Shown here in pieces: positions 1 to 14,283 of a stretch of 64,000 nucleotides of DNA. The notes beneath the pieces are model-generated. The model saw only the letters and a list, made by a program, of their open reading frames with translations. It was not told the origin of the DNA and searched no databases. Positions within the stretch are counted from its first letter, which is position 1; each line of letters opens with the position of its first letter. The translations under genes and the position numbers were made by a program. The stretch is from the NCBI RefSeq assembly GCF_040412425.1, contig NC_089795.1, positions 81,877,663 to 81,941,662 on the forward strand. The letters run 5' to 3'. Origin of the DNA: Macrobrachium rosenbergii. Its lineage: Eukaryota; Arthropoda; Malacostraca; Decapoda; Palaemonidae.

Positions 1-158
1 GAAAATAGTGCAAGCCTCCATTACAGAAACAGATGCAGAATGTGAGCCACACACATTGGTGTAGAAGGTATGACGAAATTGCACTTTTGCGTTTGATGGG
101 AGGAAAAAAGTATATGAAGTTAAAGCCAGTGGAAGCTTTTTGGCAGAACTCCGGAGGT

Positions 159-505
<347 letters not shown>

Positions 506-2321
506 TAAGGAACATACATATTACACCAAGAAGCAACCTAGACACTAATCAGTAACCCTATTGCAATAAGCAGTTCAAGTCAAGAAATAATTTTCAGCAT
601 TAACACAGTTCCACCTGAACACACGAACATGAATTCACTTAACCTTTTGTACAAGCCATTTACTTATCTGCTCCCTTTTATCTTTGAAAGGAATTAAAAC
701 TGTTTATAGAAAAAAACTAATGCTGTATTATAGTAGTTGAGCTGGAAAACTTTGAAAACGATTTGATGTTTCTTTACCTTTTTCAGATCTTGACCTTGAT
801 AGCAGCCTCATCTTAAGCTTTCTTAGTACACACTTTCAGGCTTGGGTTCACCTAAGCTTCAGAAATTCATATCACAATTTCTGAATTTTCATAAATACTG
901 CATGAATCCTGTAATTCCTTTTTATCATTAGCTTGTATGGTTTTGGATACTTTCAGGATTGCTGATTCCCATTATATTCAGAGATTCTGATAAAAAAAAC
1001 TTAGGTTATTCTTAAGCTTTTTATTTACTATTGCACTCAGTAGGCCCAAGGCTAATAATCTTTCAAGGATTCATTATTTATTTTCAGACTTCTAGTCTCA
1101 GTCTTACAGCTGATTCTCACATCCTGCTTCGTTTCTCTCCTTATTACTTTCAAGTATCTTATTTAATAAGATTTCATTTCATGTTCACGATTGCCATCTT
1201 TCAAATAATATAATACCAGAGAATGACGAAGATTCCAATAACAAAATATTAAGCTCGTGTACAAAAATAATACGGATTTATTTCCTCAAAGTTCAGCAAC
1301 AGAAACGAAGAGAGCAACGGACTAAGTAGAAAAAGGGAGTTAGTATTTATTCGCACTGAGTGTAAATCACGGGGGAGAGAAGGGAGAATGAATATCAAGA
1401 TAATGGCTTTCGCAGATACGAACTTAATTCATGGGTGCTTTAGAATGATTTACAGTTATTAGTCGAACGGGTTAGATACGTCAGAAATATATTAGGAGAG
1501 TGAAGGAACGGAAGACAAAGAAAGTGCTGCATTGACGATGTGGTAGAAGTGTTCGAACTAAAGGGCCTTATCATCCGTATCCAAGAGGCATAATATCGCG
1601 TGAAAGATGTTTGAATGGCGCTGTGGATGTAAAGGTACTCGACGTGATGCTGAGTAGCCTTGGAATTACGTGTATCAAATGGCTGTGAAGATCTTTTTTT
1701 TTCACAGGTTCATTCTTAACGAGTTTGGGAGTAACTTCTGTCCTTATTTTTATCGTGCAAAGTTTTTTAATAACTAATCGGTTAAAAAAAAAAAGGGTCA
1801 GGACAGTAGCTTTAAAAGTAATGTCACAAGAGATTCGAAATGATAGACCATGAATCGTTTCAACTCGGACCATAACCCTCCATCTTGTGATTCGTTCCGA
1901 GCCATTTCTCCCTAATTCTCGTTTAGCAGTGGGAGATTCAAGCCCTATCCTGTACCCCCTGCCCCGCCCCCTATACCACAGGTCACCACTCAGGCTGCGT
2001 ATTATAAATCAAGACTGTGCCAGAAGTTCTGCGTGTAAAGATGAATCGCTTTTATAAAGCTACACAGTGTGCGCGCTCTGCTCCTCTTTTGTTAATCAGT
2101 TCTGATTCGTTTCTGTGAACGAGAATTAAATTTCTCTTTTACTGAATTATTTTACCAAGTCTCAGTTATTGTTGTTAGCTTTGCTGTTGTAAGAAACATG
2201 CTTTTTGTATCAGTTCATTTATTCCGATAAACAATAGAATTCGAGGTATTCGAACTGTGCAGTGTGTTATTGAACTCATTTCTATTGGTTCATCTTAATG
2301 ATTCTTACGTAAAGAAATGTA
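506..2321. other. Unique-looking noncoding DNA
   Basis: AT-rich single-copy sequence. The longest frames are broken and have no recognisable domain. A TATAAA at 2003-2008 in a locally C-rich stretch (1950-2080) could be a core promoter, but nothing else supports one. Confidence 0.5.
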
Positions 2322-2447
<126 letters not shown>

Positions 2448-2560
2448 GCAAGCTTTTTGTGTCTGTGCCATTAGTGTAGCACTCACCTGGAACCCGAGAC
2501 AGCAGCAATGTGACTCCTCTGTTTCTCTGTTCCATTTATATGACATCATTCTACCATACT

Positions 2561-2812
<252 letters not shown>

Positions 2813-3309
2813 ACGAGTCATCTTTTTTAGTAGAAGAGGCATATTCATATTACTGTCTGAACCCATTCACGTGTATAAAATACGACCTGAAATGTCCAGA
2901 ATTCCTACTCTGGTCAGTGACGAAATAAAAAAAAATCACAAAAAAAAAAAAGTTCTTATCCTCCACTATTGCTGTATTAGATTTTGTGAAGAATTTTTCT
3001 GTTGTCACGATAATCAGGCACCACATTTCCGTATGAATATATGCATTTTCGCACAAACTTCCCTTGAGCATACGTGCCTGTACACGCGCAAATATATGTA
3101 TTCTTTGCCTTGAACACGTCTTGTAAATGTTATCGTGCATATTTTCATGGTCGACTGCGCTGGGTCATGGAAAAGGGCATAGATCTTGCAACCTCACCCC
3201 AGTGAAACTTGCTAGGAAAAAAGACGTAATCATGTGGTTAATACTTGGATGGGTGGTCGCCAATAAAGACTAGACACCGTCGGCACAAGCACATTGAATT
3301 TCGTGGTGA

Positions 3310-3310
<1 letters not shown>

Positions 3311-3393
<83 letters not shown>

Positions 3394-3411
3394 TATATAT
3401 ATATATATATT

Positions 3412-3445
<34 letters not shown>

Positions 3446-3454
3446 ATACACACA
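3311..3454. repeat. (TA)n microsatellite
   Basis: TA repeat with one CAG interruption and a TACACA right edge. Confidence 0.97.
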
Positions 3455-3639
3455 GTTTACAATACTAAACGGAAACTTGCACCAGAGACCTAATGCCTTT
3501 GCTTATTGGAAGATTAAATTTTTCTATCGATGTTAAACGTCTCGTTTCAGTTGCAATATGAGAATCACAAATCTCTAGAATGGGTGGATTACTGAAGAGG
3601 TTATTGGATTACGTTTGTTAGCTACTCCTATAAATCTGA

Positions 3640-3662
3640 GGGAGAGAGAGAGAGAGAGAGAG
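3640..3662. repeat. (GA)n microsatellite
   Basis: About 11 GA units. Confidence 0.95.
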
Positions 3663-3712
3663 TAGTAATGATGCCTTAATTGTATTTCTTTTAAAGCGAA
3701 AAGGTAACCAAC

Positions 3713-5348
<1,636 letters not shown>

Positions 5349-6449
5349 ATTTGTTATGCAGTATTTTGTCCCTGACAGCACAACAGCCCTCCATTTGTAA
5401 AAGCCTAATCAAATTTTACTTCCTTTCGCTCACAGAAGGTAATTTCGTTATAATAAGGTTAATGCACATATACTTACGGCATCTTGTCGAAGAGCGCTAT
5501 ATTTCATCTCTCGATTGGAAAATTAAGAGAAAGAAAATACACTTATTAGAATTAGGCATGGCCAGGTCTGTGAATGAAATCAGAATATATGAAAAGAAAT
5601 GGGATGAAATAATGAAAACAGATTTTTTTCTTTCTTACCATCTACATATCCATGCTAAGGACTTCTCTTCCTGCTTTTATTTTTCCTGGCTCGTATGCCC
5701 TTTCAGTCTTAAAGAGTCAGCCTAGAGAATCTTTCGAGACCGAACCTCTTATTTTCTTTTTTCCTCTATATTCCCTTTCCTTCTGCTGCTTTCTTAGTGG
5801 CCGGGCTAGCTGAGGGCGTTAAAATGCCATTCCACAAGGCCCCTGCATTAGAGAACATATGGTTTCCAGTTTTACCACTTCTCGCACGTAATTGGATGTA
5901 TTTGTCTCAACGTAGTACCTTTTACCGTACCCTTCCGTCCCTATGAATATGGATATGCGGCTAGTATTTTATGGTCACGCGTGAAACTGCCCCAAAAAGT
6001 TTTCCTGGCGTTTGCGGCGGCCGGATCTCATTACTGCGGTGCATTTTTTAAATTGGCTGATGGATTACGAATTTTGACTCACTAATGAGACTGCCAATCT
6101 TTATCCCGTCCTGTCCTCAGCTCTCCCTGATTTTCCATATCGCAGCTTGGCTGAAATTTAAGAATCGCAGGCCTCTGGAGCGTTTAGGATAATCTAGCCG
6201 ATATTTCGGTTATTTCCAAATGTATTTCAGGAGGGATAGGGAGGGAGCGGACTTTCATTTTCTTTAAACATTTAAACGGCCTTTTTGCCATCAACTTTAA
6301 ACGACATTTCAAATAGATTTCCAGTGCGATTATCTGTTCATATAAATCAGGCTATCATTTTGTTTATAGCCAGAGAACAAGGCAATGAACAGCAGATTAA
6401 GAGTGATAACCCTGGTTTAATGCAGTTCAACCTTGTCAAGAGAAATGTT
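5349..6449. other. Noncoding DNA with a modestly CpG-rich block
   Basis: No supported gene. 5790-6080 contains more CpG than its surroundings (several CG in 5930-6040). A consensus-like minus-strand splice donor lies near 5475, but no exon can be defined. Confidence 0.4.
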
Positions 6450-6478
6450 GGTTATTCAATAATTGTTATTGAATAACC
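6450..6478. repeat. Perfect 13-bp inverted repeat
   Basis: GGTTATTCAATAA and its exact reverse complement are separated by TTG. It is a small hairpin, or a protein-binding palindrome, in otherwise unremarkable DNA. Confidence 0.9.
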
Positions 6479-6545
6479 TGAATTAAGGCCAGCTTAATCT
6501 GACAAAGAGAACAACGAAATAATCATATCCATCTCAGATTAATCC

Positions 6546-6609
6546 TTTGAGGTGACAGATGTATGATGATAGAATTATTTGAGATGACAGATGTATGATG
6601 ATAGAATTA
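6546..6609. repeat. Tandem duplication, 32-bp unit
   Basis: Two adjacent 32-bp copies differing at one position (GAGGTGACAG versus GAGATGACAG), which indicates a fairly recent local duplication. Confidence 0.95.
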
Positions 6610-7517
6610 GAACATTAATTTCCAAAAGTGTAATAAATATACATAGCTTTAAAATTAATTATGTAGTTACTTGGTGTGGGTTTGGGAGTGTGTGTGTATG
6701 ATTGACAGTTTTAATACTTCGTTCATCTTCATAAATATTCATGTAATTTTGCTTCGCCCCCTCTGAACAACAGTTAAACATGTTATTGAAGCTCTAATTA
6801 GCAAAATCCCATACGCGTTCGTAGGTGAAATCCTCTGAGAATTAATCCTTAGTTTTTTCTTAAGCAAAGCTAATTAGGGTATGTTGAAATTTGTGATATT
6901 TAAAAAATCTGACTATTTAGAAATTTAAAAATGCCATGAGGCAATGGAACTATTTGAAATTTTAAAACCGACGCCATTCTCGAGTGGATCTCCTCTGTAT
7001 GCAAAGCAGTAAATGTTATACAAAACAATGACTATGTGAAGTATCATACCGCAAAATAATTTCCATTCTAGCTTAAAATTCCTTTGGTCCTAAAATTACT
7101 CATTTCTCTGTAAATACTCTGCAAAAGGTATGCCTTCATTTTTGTGTTATGCTGGCGTCCTGTGCTGCAGTTATTTTACAGGAAGCGAAATTAATCCTGG
7201 AAGTGAAAACAACGTAAAGTGAAAGCATGCACCCTGAATTCCCGCTACGTGATTTGTCGAAAAGCCAGGTCTTTTTTGAATTGCAGATTAATTAGGCTTG
7301 TCCAACCGCGTGTCAGAATTATTTGGGTGAAATTCCCTCCGGGGCAATTAAGTGAGTCAATATCTTTCTCTCTCTGTTGGACTGAATCACAACAAACCAA
7401 CAGATATCACTCCATGTTTACTCACCTGTTGTTCCTGCGTGTGAGGAGAACAAATTAAAATCGTTGTTTATTTGTCTGTGAAATGAATTTGAGAGATTGC
7501 GGTGAGTAATCTATCGA

Positions 7518-7522
<5 letters not shown>
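6610..7522. other. AT-rich noncoding DNA
   Basis: No supported gene. Back-to-back consensus-like splice sites on the minus strand flank 9 bases at 7426-7434 and are treated as a finding. Confidence 0.4.

Positions 7523-7581
<59 letters not shown>
7523..7581. repeat. (GA)n microsatellite
   Basis: About 29 GA units. Confidence 0.97.
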
Positions 7582-7582
<1 letters not shown>

Positions 7583-8094
7583 CAAAAAGTCGGGGGCAGG
7601 GTAGAAAATAAATAAAGAAAATTGCAAAATGTGAGTTTAGATTACGGATATAAGAGTACTGCATTACGCAGTCATACATGCACATCTGTTTAATTCAAAT
7701 GAGTGGATATATAGAGTAAATTGGTTGATATGGCATCACAAAAACTTCATTTAAATTAATAGTTTACGAAGGAAAATGCCAATTTTTAAGACTTAAACTC
7801 TGTGTACTTAACAGTAACTTTCAAAACAACACACCTGAAAGGTTATATCAGGCGTACCCGTTGACCATCTCCCTTTCTGCTTGGTTCAGTCGAGAATAAT
7901 TTTAGCTTCGACTTTTTTTGTGCTCCCGATATATCGACCGACCTCCAATTTTAACGTTTACTCTATTTATGATCACCCCGAAGCTTTGCTTCTCTCATAA
8001 CCCTTTTATTTTCCTCCCTATCTCCCCTCTAGAGCCCTCTCACTCCCCCTAAAAAAAAAGAAAAAAGTGCTGATACCTCGCACCTCCTTTGCGC

Positions 8095-8311
8095 CGTCAT
8101 CAGCTGATCGATTTAGTTTTGCCTCTGAGTGAGCGACTTTCAATGGCTCTCGATCGTCGCGTCTCGTCGTGTATTCGTCGTCCCGTGGTGGATTCCTCTG
8201 AGGGCTGAAGGGCTTTGATTATTCTCTGTGATCTTTAAGCCTGTGTCGTCACCCTTCCTTTCTGAAGGCGCCTTGACGGGTCAGATTGGAAGTGAATATG
8301 AGGAATGTTTG
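8095..8311 (+). promoter_or_regulatory. Candidate CpG-rich promoter and first exon
   Basis: This block is clearly richer in CpG than its AT-rich surroundings, with clusters of TCGTCG and CTCGATCG between 8150 and 8190. It ends in a consensus-like donor, TTTG|GTAAGAAG, with the intron starting at 8312. An ATG lies 14 bases before the donor (8298-8300) and would encode Met-Arg-Asn-Val plus two bases, so the block would be a 5' UTR with a very short coding start. The arrangement suits an arthropod first exon followed by a long intron, but no downstream exon can be joined to it. It could equally be a chance CpG-rich island. Confidence 0.3.
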
Positions 8312-8467
8312 GTAAGAAGTGTTTGCGTAATTCTTGTTTGTGTTTAGCATCTTTGTACTTTGTTTTTTTTTGCTGTTTACTTTTCATTCCAATGTTGGTT
8401 TGATATGCGTATTGTTCATTACGAGAAAATACGGATCATGTCAAGATTAGCGAGCCCACTCGCAGCA

Positions 8468-8807
8468 GGGTTCGCTATTCTTTACAAGAAGATTATTGGG
8501 TTCGTTATTCTTTACATGTGAATAGTCAGGTTCGCTGTTCTAGACATGAACACTTCGGTACCAGACATTTGGGTCCGCAGGGGATAGTACTAAACAAGCC
8601 GAAATACATTTGACACCCCAGGGGGCTAGTAGTAAACCCGGCGAAACAGTGTAGATGAATCACTGTTTCGCCGTGTTTAGTACTAGCCCTCATGTGGAAT
8701 TGGAGTTCGGACCGGAAAGGGTTGGCCATTCTTTACATGGGGATCATCGGGTTCGCTGTTCTTGACATGGAGATGTTGGGTTCGCGAATCTTGATATGAT
8801 CCGAAAA
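8468..8807. repeat. 30-bp minisatellite split by an inverted-repeat insertion
   Basis: Three 30-bp units beginning GGGTTCGCTATTCTTTACA or similar start at 8468, 8498 and 8528. About three more units resume at 8719, 8749 and 8778. The array is interrupted by about 160 bp (8558-8718) that has its own structure: arms at 8622-8651 and 8661-8690 form a near-perfect hairpin around GTAGATGAAT. A third, direct copy of the arm (GATAGTACTAAAC type) lies near 8583-8608. The right edge of the array is the target of the SINE at 8821. Confidence 0.85.
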
Positions 8808-8820
8808 TACAAATCAGTTG

Positions 8821-9117
8821 GAATGGATGTAGAATTTAGGACAAAGGCCAAGCGTTGGGACCTACGAGATCACTCAACGCTGAAAGGGAAATTCAGAGTA
8901 GAAAGGTTTGAAAGGTGTAACAGGAGGAAAACCTCGCAGTTGCTCTATGAAACAATTGACAGGAAAGAAAGATACAAGAAAGAGAATCTGAACAGATGTA
9001 CAATAAAAGGAATGAAAGGGGTTGCAGCCAGGGGCCGAAGGGACGCTGCAAAGAACCTTAAGTAATGCCAACAGTGTGCCGCGTGAGATGCACTAACAGC
9101 ACTATCCTCCTACGGGG
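8821..9117 (+). mobile_element. Decapod-type SINE (family 1), full copy with TSD
   Basis: A 297-bp element flanked by an exact 13-bp target-site duplication, TACAAATCAGTTG (8808-8820 and 9118-9130). Internal landmarks shared with the other family-1 copies are GGCCAAGC..TGGGACCTA, AACAGGAGGAAAACCTCGCA, GTTGCAGCCAGGGGCCGAAG and a terminal CTACGGGG. There is no poly(A) tail. The 89-residue open frame across it is not a gene. The TSD proves retroposition by LINE enzymes acting in trans; the family name is not known to me. Confidence 0.9.
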
Positions 9118-9306
9118 TACAAATCAGTTGAGGATCGATGTAATCAAAATGGTTTATAACTGATGATAATAGTTTTCCGAGATGAAAATGCAAATAACGT
9201 TGGTGATTAATTGAACAAATTTAATTTTCTGTAACTCCAATAAATTTTCGAAAGAGGACATTTGCATAAATGATGTAATTACTCAATCTAAGAGAAAAGT
9301 TATCTG

Positions 9307-9310
<4 letters not shown>

Positions 9311-9342
<32 letters not shown>
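9311..9342. repeat. (GA)n microsatellite
   Basis: About 16 GA units. Confidence 0.96.
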
Positions 9343-9347
<5 letters not shown>

Positions 9348-10865
9348 AGCTACTTATGTGAGTCTTGGCTTTGGTTAAAATGCTGAAGGAAACTCAGTAA
9401 CTCATGTTCACGTAGAGCTTAATTAGGCTGATAATGAAGTTTATAAACTTTACTCTTTTTGGGAGAGATCCTTTATCATTTTGCATGATACAAGTAATTC
9501 TGTTCGGTTTTTTATTTGTATATTTATTTTTAACATGAATTTAACATTCTTGAAATAAATTTCATTTAGAATTTACGTAACAAATTTATATCTTAAAACA
9601 AATTTACCCCTCTTGATATAAGTAAAAGCTCTTGCTGTTACGTAACGTGCGTAGTAATCGATATCCTTTGTTACGTACGTAGTGCATATTTAATGATCGT
9701 CACGTATGTTTTTTTGCAAAAGCTTTTAGTAACTTTCTTTGTAAGCGGTGGGTTTCACTTGAGGACAACTTTATTATTTCTTTATTTCCTTTCTTGTGAC
9801 CTTCATGAGCTGTAGTTTTTGAACCTGTTATGAAATATATTGAATTCTAAAGGCTTCTAAAATAACCTTACAGACTAGTTAAATATTTACAACCCCAGTG
9901 ACGTCGAATTTATAAAAACGTGAGAACACATACAGTAGGTTGTGGGGAAAAAGGCAAAACATTACGAAAGCAACGGAAAATAAGGCGCGCAAAATTCAAG
10001 CTATGTCCCGCGGGGAAAGGTGACAGTTCAAGTACTACGTGACCAAAAGTGGGTTTCAGTTCAGAGGGAGAGTTCTATTCCAGGTATTCTTTTGAAATGG
10101 AACCAACCAAAAGCTATTTACATTTTTATCCCTTTCTTTTGTCGCTCTGCTCAGACATGCATTATTTATTTATTTTTTTTAAGCTTGTTTATATGCTTCT
10201 TCCTTTTTAGGTATATTATTTGGTTTATTTTTCATATACCTGTCTTTCTAGTTGTAAATTGTTTGATGAAAATTCGTGTTTACATGGTTTTTGTTCGCTT
10301 TTATCATTCACTCATATGTAGTTCATAAGAGGAGTTAGCATGCCATTTGATTTCCAATTGTTAGTCACTGTATAGTAATAAGTTCTCTTTTGAAAATCTC
10401 TTACTAAGCTCCGGATTTACTCTGTGGAAGTTAGTCACCCCTAATAGTGACGTTTTCTTTTTACCTTTCTGCCAGCCTCGGGATTTCCTCTTCCAGCGTA
10501 CATTCACAGTTTTCTTATTTTACTTTCAACCGCTCAACATCCTCCATCGTTCAAGAGGCAAGTCCTTCACTTCTTGCGGCGTTAAGATAAAAATTAAGAA
10601 TAGAAGGTATAAAACCGAGCAGTCAATCTGATTGCTTGACTGCCAAAACTTCAAAAATAAGACTGAAGGCAATGATAATTTGAATCAAATGTCACAGACT
10701 GACTAAATATCAAAGTAAATTTAGAAGTACTTAATGCATACGACAATTGAAAAGTAACTGACCGTATTTGCACATGAAAGCGTAAGAGTTAAAACATTAT
10801 AATAAAAGGGAAAATTTGGACATTGAAATTTGAATATGAATTCGCCATGTCAAAAGAAAAAACTA
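9343..10865. other. AT-rich noncoding DNA
   Basis: No supported gene. The 102-codon frame at 10020-10328 is dominated by Phe and Ile from T-rich DNA and has no motif. Confidence 0.45.
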
Positions 10866-10886
10866 CAGAGAGAGAGAGAGAGAGAG
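10866..10886. repeat. (GA)n microsatellite
   Basis: About 10 GA units. The following 260 bp (10887-11150) is non-repetitive and open on both strands, without a recognisable domain. Confidence 0.93.
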
Positions 10887-11152
10887 GTAAGGAGAGGCGG
10901 CAGCAATTGGTCACGAAAACAAGCCTTCCAATTTTCCACCCGAACCCATGAGAAGATGGACGTTTGCCAGAAGAGGAATGAAATTACCTTCCTCTTGACT
11001 TCCAGCTGGAAATGGAAGCAGCAGTCTTCGACAACAACAAGCACAATCGACGGAACCAACATTGACATCGAAGACCCATTACGGCTATTAAGCGCGTATC
11101 GTTGCAATGCCACTTGTTTATTTGGGTCTGAAAGATTTTTTGTTTTCGCAAA

Positions 11153-11169
11153 GACACACACATGTATAC

Positions 11170-11252
<83 letters not shown>
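11153..11252. repeat. Compound microsatellite (CA)n-(TA)n-(GA)n
   Basis: Three dinucleotide phases in succession: CA to 11162, TA to about 11206, GA to 11252. Confidence 0.97.
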
Positions 11253-11254
<2 letters not shown>

Positions 11255-11690
11255 ATATTGCAAAGCAAGTGATCAGCCTGTTCCAGCACACAATAAGAAA
11301 AGGAAAATATCAAAACCACTTACATAAATCGTATTGAATTCCAGAACTTACAAATAACAAATAAACCCCAAATTATAGCAATCAAAAACCAGGCTTAAAA
11401 CCGTAAATTAAGCACAACCCATTAGCCTGCATAGAAAATAATACAAAAGTGGACAGAAAATGTTAAAAGCCTCAAAATGCACAGACTTGCAATATAAAAT
11501 GTGGACACACTCCTGCACCAACTATTCATGGATAGACAGCTTCGTTGAGAAGGTAAAACTTCCAGTGATTATGCAGTAGAGAACAAGTCATTCAAAAGGT
11601 TGGTCTGGATTCATATGTATACATATAATTAATAAAAAAAAATGTACATTAAAGGGAATGAGAATGCCGCACATTACAATATAAATATAT

Positions 11691-11706
11691 GTATGTATAT
11701 ATACAG

Positions 11707-11794
<88 letters not shown>
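11691..11794. repeat. Compound microsatellite (TA)n-(GT)n
   Basis: TA array followed by about 14 GT units. Confidence 0.97.
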
Positions 11795-11796
<2 letters not shown>

Positions 11797-11915
11797 GTGT
11801 GGGCGAGGGTGGGGACCGTTCCGTAGGCCTAGGCAATGAATTATATGTATGGTGAGTCACTGCCAGGGTTAACACCCTCTGGGGTCACCTTCTCTAAAGG
11901 GGAAAGGAGTATAGT

Positions 11916-11920
<5 letters not shown>

Positions 11921-11990
<70 letters not shown>

Positions 11991-11996
11991 ATATAC
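11921..11996. repeat. (TA)n microsatellite
   Basis: TA repeat with one ATTATA interruption. Confidence 0.97.
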
Positions 11997-12290
11997 AGAT
12001 GCATGTTTCATACATTTATTTATAAGTAAAGAGAGCTCATGTTGAATATCTCAAGATCTTGAACAGAATTCAGTACAACATAATTTAATTGCGTCACGCG
12101 CGGCGTTCTGTTGCAAATTTAATTACATACTGCCGCCATTTTTTTTACTTGTTAAGCAGGCCTTTATTTATGCATAATGTTTAAGTCGACTCGTCTTAAG
12201 TAGCTAGCTAGTGCAAATGCACTATGTTATGACAGCTCCTCAGTTCAACGGTATATGATTTGTTAACTCAGAGTTGGTGAAAGAACATTA

Positions 12291-12337
<47 letters not shown>
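12291..12337. repeat. (AAT)n microsatellite
   Basis: About 15 units of ATA/TAA, the only clear trinucleotide array in the window. Confidence 0.97.
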
Positions 12338-12338
<1 letters not shown>

Positions 12339-13997
12339 TAATACTGACATCAACACCTATTTGGTACTGTAGTATTAATAGCAGCAAAACTGTTGGCAGC
12401 GGAACTTGTAGATAATGAAGATTTATAGATTAATCTTTACCCCACGCCCCCCAAAAAAAAAATTATTTTAAACATAAGGGTTAAGTAATTACTATGCTAG
12501 GGAGTTTTCAGAACTAAAAACTGACAGTTGCATTGATTGAGGTCACGGAGTTCTTGCAAAAAAAATGTAACGTTTGTGCTTTATTGAAGACAAATATTGT
12601 TCCATTTCCATTACTCTCTAGAGGCTGGTAAGGGAAAGCACAGCATGTGTCATTTAATGTTGCAACATTCATAAAAGCAAAACTTAATCTGTATTCAAAT
12701 GCATATATGTTTGGCTGGGTTCGCCTGACGTGTAGCTGAATAGGATAGGTGCTCAAACAATTATAAGGTGCTTCAATTTCCAGTGATTTCACCAATTTGT
12801 TTACTATTGTGCGGTCTGCCGTGAAACTTTACGCATGCAGAAGAGGAAAATTAATTAACTGGATGTTTCAATTTCAGTCAGTTGCATGCCAGCGTTTACC
12901 TATATAATAAATAAAATAGATTTGTTTCACATCGTGTTATATATGTTTTAATGAATGTCGTATGAATTCTGTGTACAAATGGAGGAGTCGGTGGCATATT
13001 TTCATGGAATGGGCCGCCTGGTTTGCCCCTGACACTCCTAAATCACTTGATTCCTAAGGTCCTGAATATGGAAAGTGGTTAGAATTCTGCCTTTATTTTA
13101 GAATGAAAATTGATATAAATTATGATAATAACATTTTAGACATACTTGCATAAAGACGAGAGTTTAACAGATCAGGGCAAAATCAGTTTTTTGTAGGTTT
13201 TCAAAGGACTATTCATTTACATATAACGTTGCCAGTCAGACTGTTTTGATAGTTGTTCTTGGATTGGAAATATGTAGATGTTTATACTCTCTAAATAGAA
13301 ATTTAATGTAAGTGGTGCAAACCATCCTTGTTGACCATTGCATTAAAAGAACGACCGTATGGCCAACAAAAAGTTAACGGAAAATAAAATAAGCGTTACA
13401 ATTCAGTGAAACATTAAATGTAACTAAAAATAGTCTAACACTGAAAATTAATTCTAGAAAGAACGATATGGCAGCCTTGCACTTGTTCCTCGCAAAAATT
13501 AAAAGAAAAGTAATTCTCGGCGTCCGTCCCTGCCTCCCCCACCGTCTAAAAATAGAGAGAGAGAGAGAGAGAGAGAACTTGGTTTTTTCCGAGGGGCTGT
13601 TAATTACCTTTATCTCGGGAACTAAATGGAAATGGAAATTGTCTCCTTCTTTCGCAAGAGGAGACGACAGAACCCACAGAGATTGACGACGCCAGGGAGA
13701 ATGGCAGACAACTTAGAGAGGATCAAATGCTGTTTCCGTTCAGAACTTTGAGCATTCGAGGTTCATCGACGTCCATAGATAGCCTTTACTTTCTTTTCTT
13801 CTCCGGTCATGGGAATTTCTTTTCAGAGATTTGCTTTTCGTCTTCAGCTATTTTGATAAAATACTTAGAGGCCCTCTCGTGTATATTTTATTATTGTTAT
13901 TATTAAACTAACCAAGAAAGACGAAACATAGAAATATGGTTAATTGCAGAAGGTAACAAATGAATAAGACTGAACAAATCCATTATAATTGTAATCC
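12338..13997. other. AT-rich noncoding DNA
   Basis: No supported gene. It contains a (GA)n run at 13554-13576 and short A homopolymers. Frames of 70-93 codons lack motifs and are unsupported by splice sites. Confidence 0.45.
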
Positions 13998-14283
13998 TTG
14001 TAGGGGGCAGTGCCGTCAGTGCACCTTACGCGGTGCACTGTAGGCATTGCTTAAGGTTCTTTGCAGCGTGCCTTCGTCCCCTAGCTGCAAACCCTTTCGT
14101 TCCTTTTACTGTACCTCCTTTCGTATTCCCTTTCTTCATCTTAGTTTCCACCCTCTCCTAAACAATTGATTCACAGTGCAACTGCGAGGTTTTCCTCCTG
14201 TTACGCCTTTCAATCCTTTTACTGTCAATTTCCATTTCAGCGCTGAATGACCTCATATAGGCCTAAATTCTATATTCAACTCA
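13998..14283 (-). mobile_element. Decapod-type SINE (family 1), minus strand
   Basis: Reverse-complement copy of the same SINE as at 8821, reading from the GGGGGCAGTGCCGTCAGTGC terminus at the left to GCGCTGAATGACCTCATA near the right. Imperfect flanking repeats (AAATCCATTATAATTGTAA at 13976 and AAATCATTAAATAATTGTAA at 14284) look like a decayed target-site duplication, so this copy is probably older than those with exact TSDs. Confidence 0.85.

Noticed and set aside
8796..9065. 89-codon frame inside the SINE
   Set aside because: Lies wholly inside a noncoding retroposon with exact TSDs; the equivalent frames in other copies are broken.
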